64,000 nucleotides of DNA, taken from the NCBI GenBank assembly GCA_002943765.1, contig PQWQ01000024.1, forward strand, positions 312,501-376,500, read 5' to 3'. The stretch's first letter is position 1, and each line of letters opens with the position of its first letter. The translations under genes and the position numbers were made by a program. The stretch comes from Psoroptes ovis (Eukaryota; Arthropoda; Arachnida; Sarcoptiformes; Psoroptidae). Shown here piece after piece: positions 61,560 to 64,000 of this stretch. The notes beneath the pieces were generated by a model that did no database searches, was not told where the DNA came from, and saw only the letters and a program-made list of their open reading frames with translations.

Positions 61560-61889
61560 CTGTAATCAACAGAGAAAATATTTTGATTAGTCGAATCGAA
61601 AATTTAAAAATAGAAATTTTGAAAAATACAAAAAGAATCAGATTTAAGAAATTCACATTCATTTATTTAAAGGTACAAATCGATAAAACCCTTAAAACCT
61701 TAAAACATATTCAATATAATCGATGGCATAAGTAGCAGGTAATAATCAATCTTAATCAGTAAATTTTACCTGGTTATTTTCGATGCATAGCAAAATGTTT
61801 AATGTTTAATCAATGTCTTAAACAAAGGGGTGGTATGAGGGGATGGTCTCAAGAAATCTACTGAAATATGAAATTGAACAAATACTTAC
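61560..61889 (-). other. Probable 5'UTR intron of the elongase gene
   Basis: Donor CAA/GTAAGTATTTG at 61890/61889 and acceptor TATTTTCTCTGTTGATTACAG ending at 61560. Reading through the join upstream gives an open frame with no ATG and then a TGA, so the upstream exon is probably untranslated. Length about 330 bp. Confidence 0.5.
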
Positions 61890-62599
61890 TTGTAAATATG
61901 GAAATAGATTGAATGTACACAGCTAATGATTCAGCACATCATCGAATTACAACCACACAAAATGTAAATTAATTAATTAGCACAGAAATTGAACGGTGAT
62001 CGATTGGACTCAATGATTTGATCTGACAGGTACGTCGATTCAGTTGATTATTGAATGAATGAATGGCGCTCAAATCGAACGGTTTATGATGTTGGATTAT
62101 TCAGTCGCAATCACCTTCGATTCAAGTTGAAGACTGATCAAGTTTAAGACTTGAACCTTTGAATTTTTCAAATTTTCAAAATTTCCAATTTTGGCCAAAT
62201 TCGTCTTACACCAATCGTTTACAATGAATGAATGAATGAATGAATGAATTTTTCCATAAAAAACAAAAGTAAATCACCAAAATGACATTGTCGAATGCTG
62301 ACTGATTTGATTTGAAATTCAAGAAAATGGAGAGAAATATATCTTTGAAATACAATTTCCTATCAACCAAACGAAACAAAACAACGTCAATTTCACTTGT
62401 TGTTGATTGTCTTATCGTTTTGCATATATCAAAGGTTGTCCGAAAAGTTCATTCGGCTTAATCAATTGAAGTTGCTGCTGAAAATCGGTCAAAACTTTTT
62501 GGACAACCTTCTAATATTTATTCATTTTCCAAAATTACAAATATACAGGATAACAACAACCAATTCAATAAGATAAACTATGAACAAATGCACATATAC
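61890..62599. other. Upstream region of the elongase gene
   Basis: Probable elongase 5'UTR exon and promoter, an ATGA microsatellite near 62222-62248 and a MITE (62432-62514). No coding signal. Confidence 0.45.
62432..62514 (+). mobile_element. Hairpin MITE, subfamily A
   Basis: AGGTTGTCCGAAAAGTTCAT, TTCGGCTTAATC, AAAATCGGTCAAAACTTTTT, GGACAACCTTCTAA. Confidence 0.9.
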
Positions 62600-62786
62600 C
62601 TTGATATACATTTTTGGCTGCTTGGTTGGTGATAATCCTTTCGGTGATATGCCAACACCATTTATTTGAAAATAATTCAAAAAATTCACCTACGATGATT
62701 GATTGGTTCGGGTGATTGAGGCTATTGTTTGGTCTATTTTTTTGGTTGTCCATAGGATCAACATCACCAACTTTGTGATCAATCAT
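62600..62786 (-). other. Possible first coding exon, unknown gene
   Basis: The frame opens with ATG at 62786 (MIDHKVGDVDPMDNQKN) and continues SIIVGEFFELFSNKW and HITERIITNQAAKNVYQ to a possible donor AAG/GTATAT at 62600/62599, phase 1. Amino-acid mix is coding-like and the minus strand matches the elongase. It does not splice in frame to the elongase exon at 61559, and I found no convincing next exon. Protein not recognised. Confidence 0.3.
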
Positions 62787-63049
62787 TGGTGATGGTGGGT
62801 TGATTAATCTGATTTAAATTTGATTTAAATTTAATTTTTAAGTCGAATTTGTCGAAATTTCAACTCTTTCATTCAGTCCTTTTGTATACTTTGAACACTT
62901 ATCAGCGGCATCATCTTTGAATTGGTCATTTTTCTTAAAATTTTCTTAGAAAATTAATCATCATTCGAAATTTCACATAGCCTTGGAATTTATTGAAAAA
63001 TTGATGCATCAAAAAGACAATGAAATATGTTTAAATACATTTATTATTA

Positions 63050-63134
63050 TTAGGCTGTCCGGAAAGTTTTGGCCGATTTTCATGCGGCAACTTTATTTGA
63101 TTAAGCCGAATGAACTTTTCGGACAACAGCCTAA
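63050..63134 (-). mobile_element. Hairpin MITE, subfamily A
   Basis: TTAGGCTGTCCGGAAAGTTT, TGGCCGATTTTCATGCGG, GATTAAGCCGAATGAACTTT, CGGACAACAGCCTAA; TA on both sides. Confidence 0.93.
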
Positions 63135-63862
63135 TATTTAATATGATTGTCATAAGTCATAAATTATACACTAAAAAATTGATGTCATTCGATTTTGTAA
63201 ATAATTTATGAGAAATTCCATAGATATTTCATAATCAAAATTGATCAATTTTCACCCAAGAGAAAGACCTTTCATCTGAATCAATTGGACCAGTGGCCAA
63301 ACGTATTTTCGACTGACACCTGTTGCATGCGCTCGGGGCCAAGTTTGAATCTAGGCATCTAGGATTCACAATTGCGACACTCACAGCGTCAATTATAGAT
63401 CAAAGCCTTTGACTATTGAAAATGGTCTAATTGTTTGCTCGTAATTGCGATTGCTGTCGCATCTCAAAGCAAACAATGATTGCACCCAAAATCATAAAGC
63501 CATTTGTCATTTCACAGATAAATATTTGTCAAAATTTCATTTTTTCAAATTTATCATTTACTTGTTAAATTTTGGAGAATTACAATGAAATCACACTGAT
63601 TGAAATCACAAGACAAGACAAGTGACTATTGTGTGTCCATTGTGACTTGTAACTTGTCAAATTAAATTTGAAATGAATTCAAATCAATCGAAATTTGCCC
63701 CTTTATGTCTCAATCAATATTTGCATTGCCTGTGCATGTATTGTGGCCAGTAATCACACCTGATGAAACGTAATTGATTGCTTCATATTCCTGATTGCTT
63801 CATTCAGAACAACAATTAGAACAATCGCTGTTTTACCTTTGTTATTATTTAATTTTAAATTA

Positions 63863-63944
63863 TTAGGCTGTCCGGAAAGTACTGGCCGATTTTCATGTAA
63901 GCAACTCTATTCGATTAAGCCGAACGAACTTTTCGGACAACCTT
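63863..63944 (-). mobile_element. Hairpin MITE, subfamily A
   Basis: TTAGGCTGTCCGGAAAGTAC, TGGCCGATTTTCATGTAA, GATTAAGCCGAACGAACTTT, CGGACAACCTT. Confidence 0.92.
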
Positions 63945-64000
63945 CAAATATTTTACAATTTTAAAATTATTATCATTATTTATACCTTCACAACCTCTAC

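Larger units (their letters stand above)
62787..64000. other. Right edge, no gene seen
   Basis: A/T-rich sequence with two MITEs (63050, 63863). No coding signal and no further repeats recognised. Confidence 0.5.

Overview
The window is strongly A+T-rich eukaryotic DNA. Spliced genes with very short introns (59 and 72 bp), Q/N/S-rich low-complexity insertions, gustatory-receptor-like genes and many short mariner-type MITEs suggest a small-genome arthropod. My best guess is an acariform (astigmatid-type) mite; this is inference, and no marker gene fixes the species.

Layout. 1-2160 is a tandem satellite with a unit of about 35 bp and a higher-order period of about 250 bp, running off the left edge; a small relative follows to about 2280. 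From 2.9 to 6.8 kb are two tandem minus-strand paralogues that look like chemosensory (gustatory-receptor-type) seven-transmembrane proteins. At 7.4-9.1 kb (+) is a two-exon kinase-like gene of the TSSK type with the catalytic motifs lost (pseudokinase). Convergent to it, at 10.3-16.1 kb (-), is a three-exon SPRY/SOCS-box gene of the SPSB1/4-gustavus type with an enormous low-complexity N-terminus. Its 3 kb last intron is full of small transposons. Two short open stretches at 18.06-18.63 kb (+) may be exons of an unrecognised gene. From about 18.7 to 59.6 kb I find no convincing gene: it is A/T-rich sequence with MITEs, fold-back elements and two small repeat arrays built of short palindromes. 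At 60.6-61.5 kb (-) is a very long chain fatty acid elongase (ELOVL) with a probable 5'UTR intron. Short possible exons flank it at 59.6 and 62.6 kb.

Mobile DNA dominates. There are 34 copies or fragments of an approximately 80-bp hairpin MITE (TTAGGYTGTCC... ends, TA targets) in three subfamilies, one 187-bp hAT-type MITE with a perfect 8-bp target duplication, and five copies of an approximately 120-165-bp fold-back element (CAGGGTTTC... ends). No transposase gene was recognised.

The genes do not form a pathway. They are independent: chemoreception, a germline-type pseudokinase, a Cullin-5 substrate adaptor and ER lipid elongation. Exon joins were worked out by hand from reading frame and GT/AG signals. 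All chosen joins keep frame, and family homology runs across the main joins, but none has transcript support.
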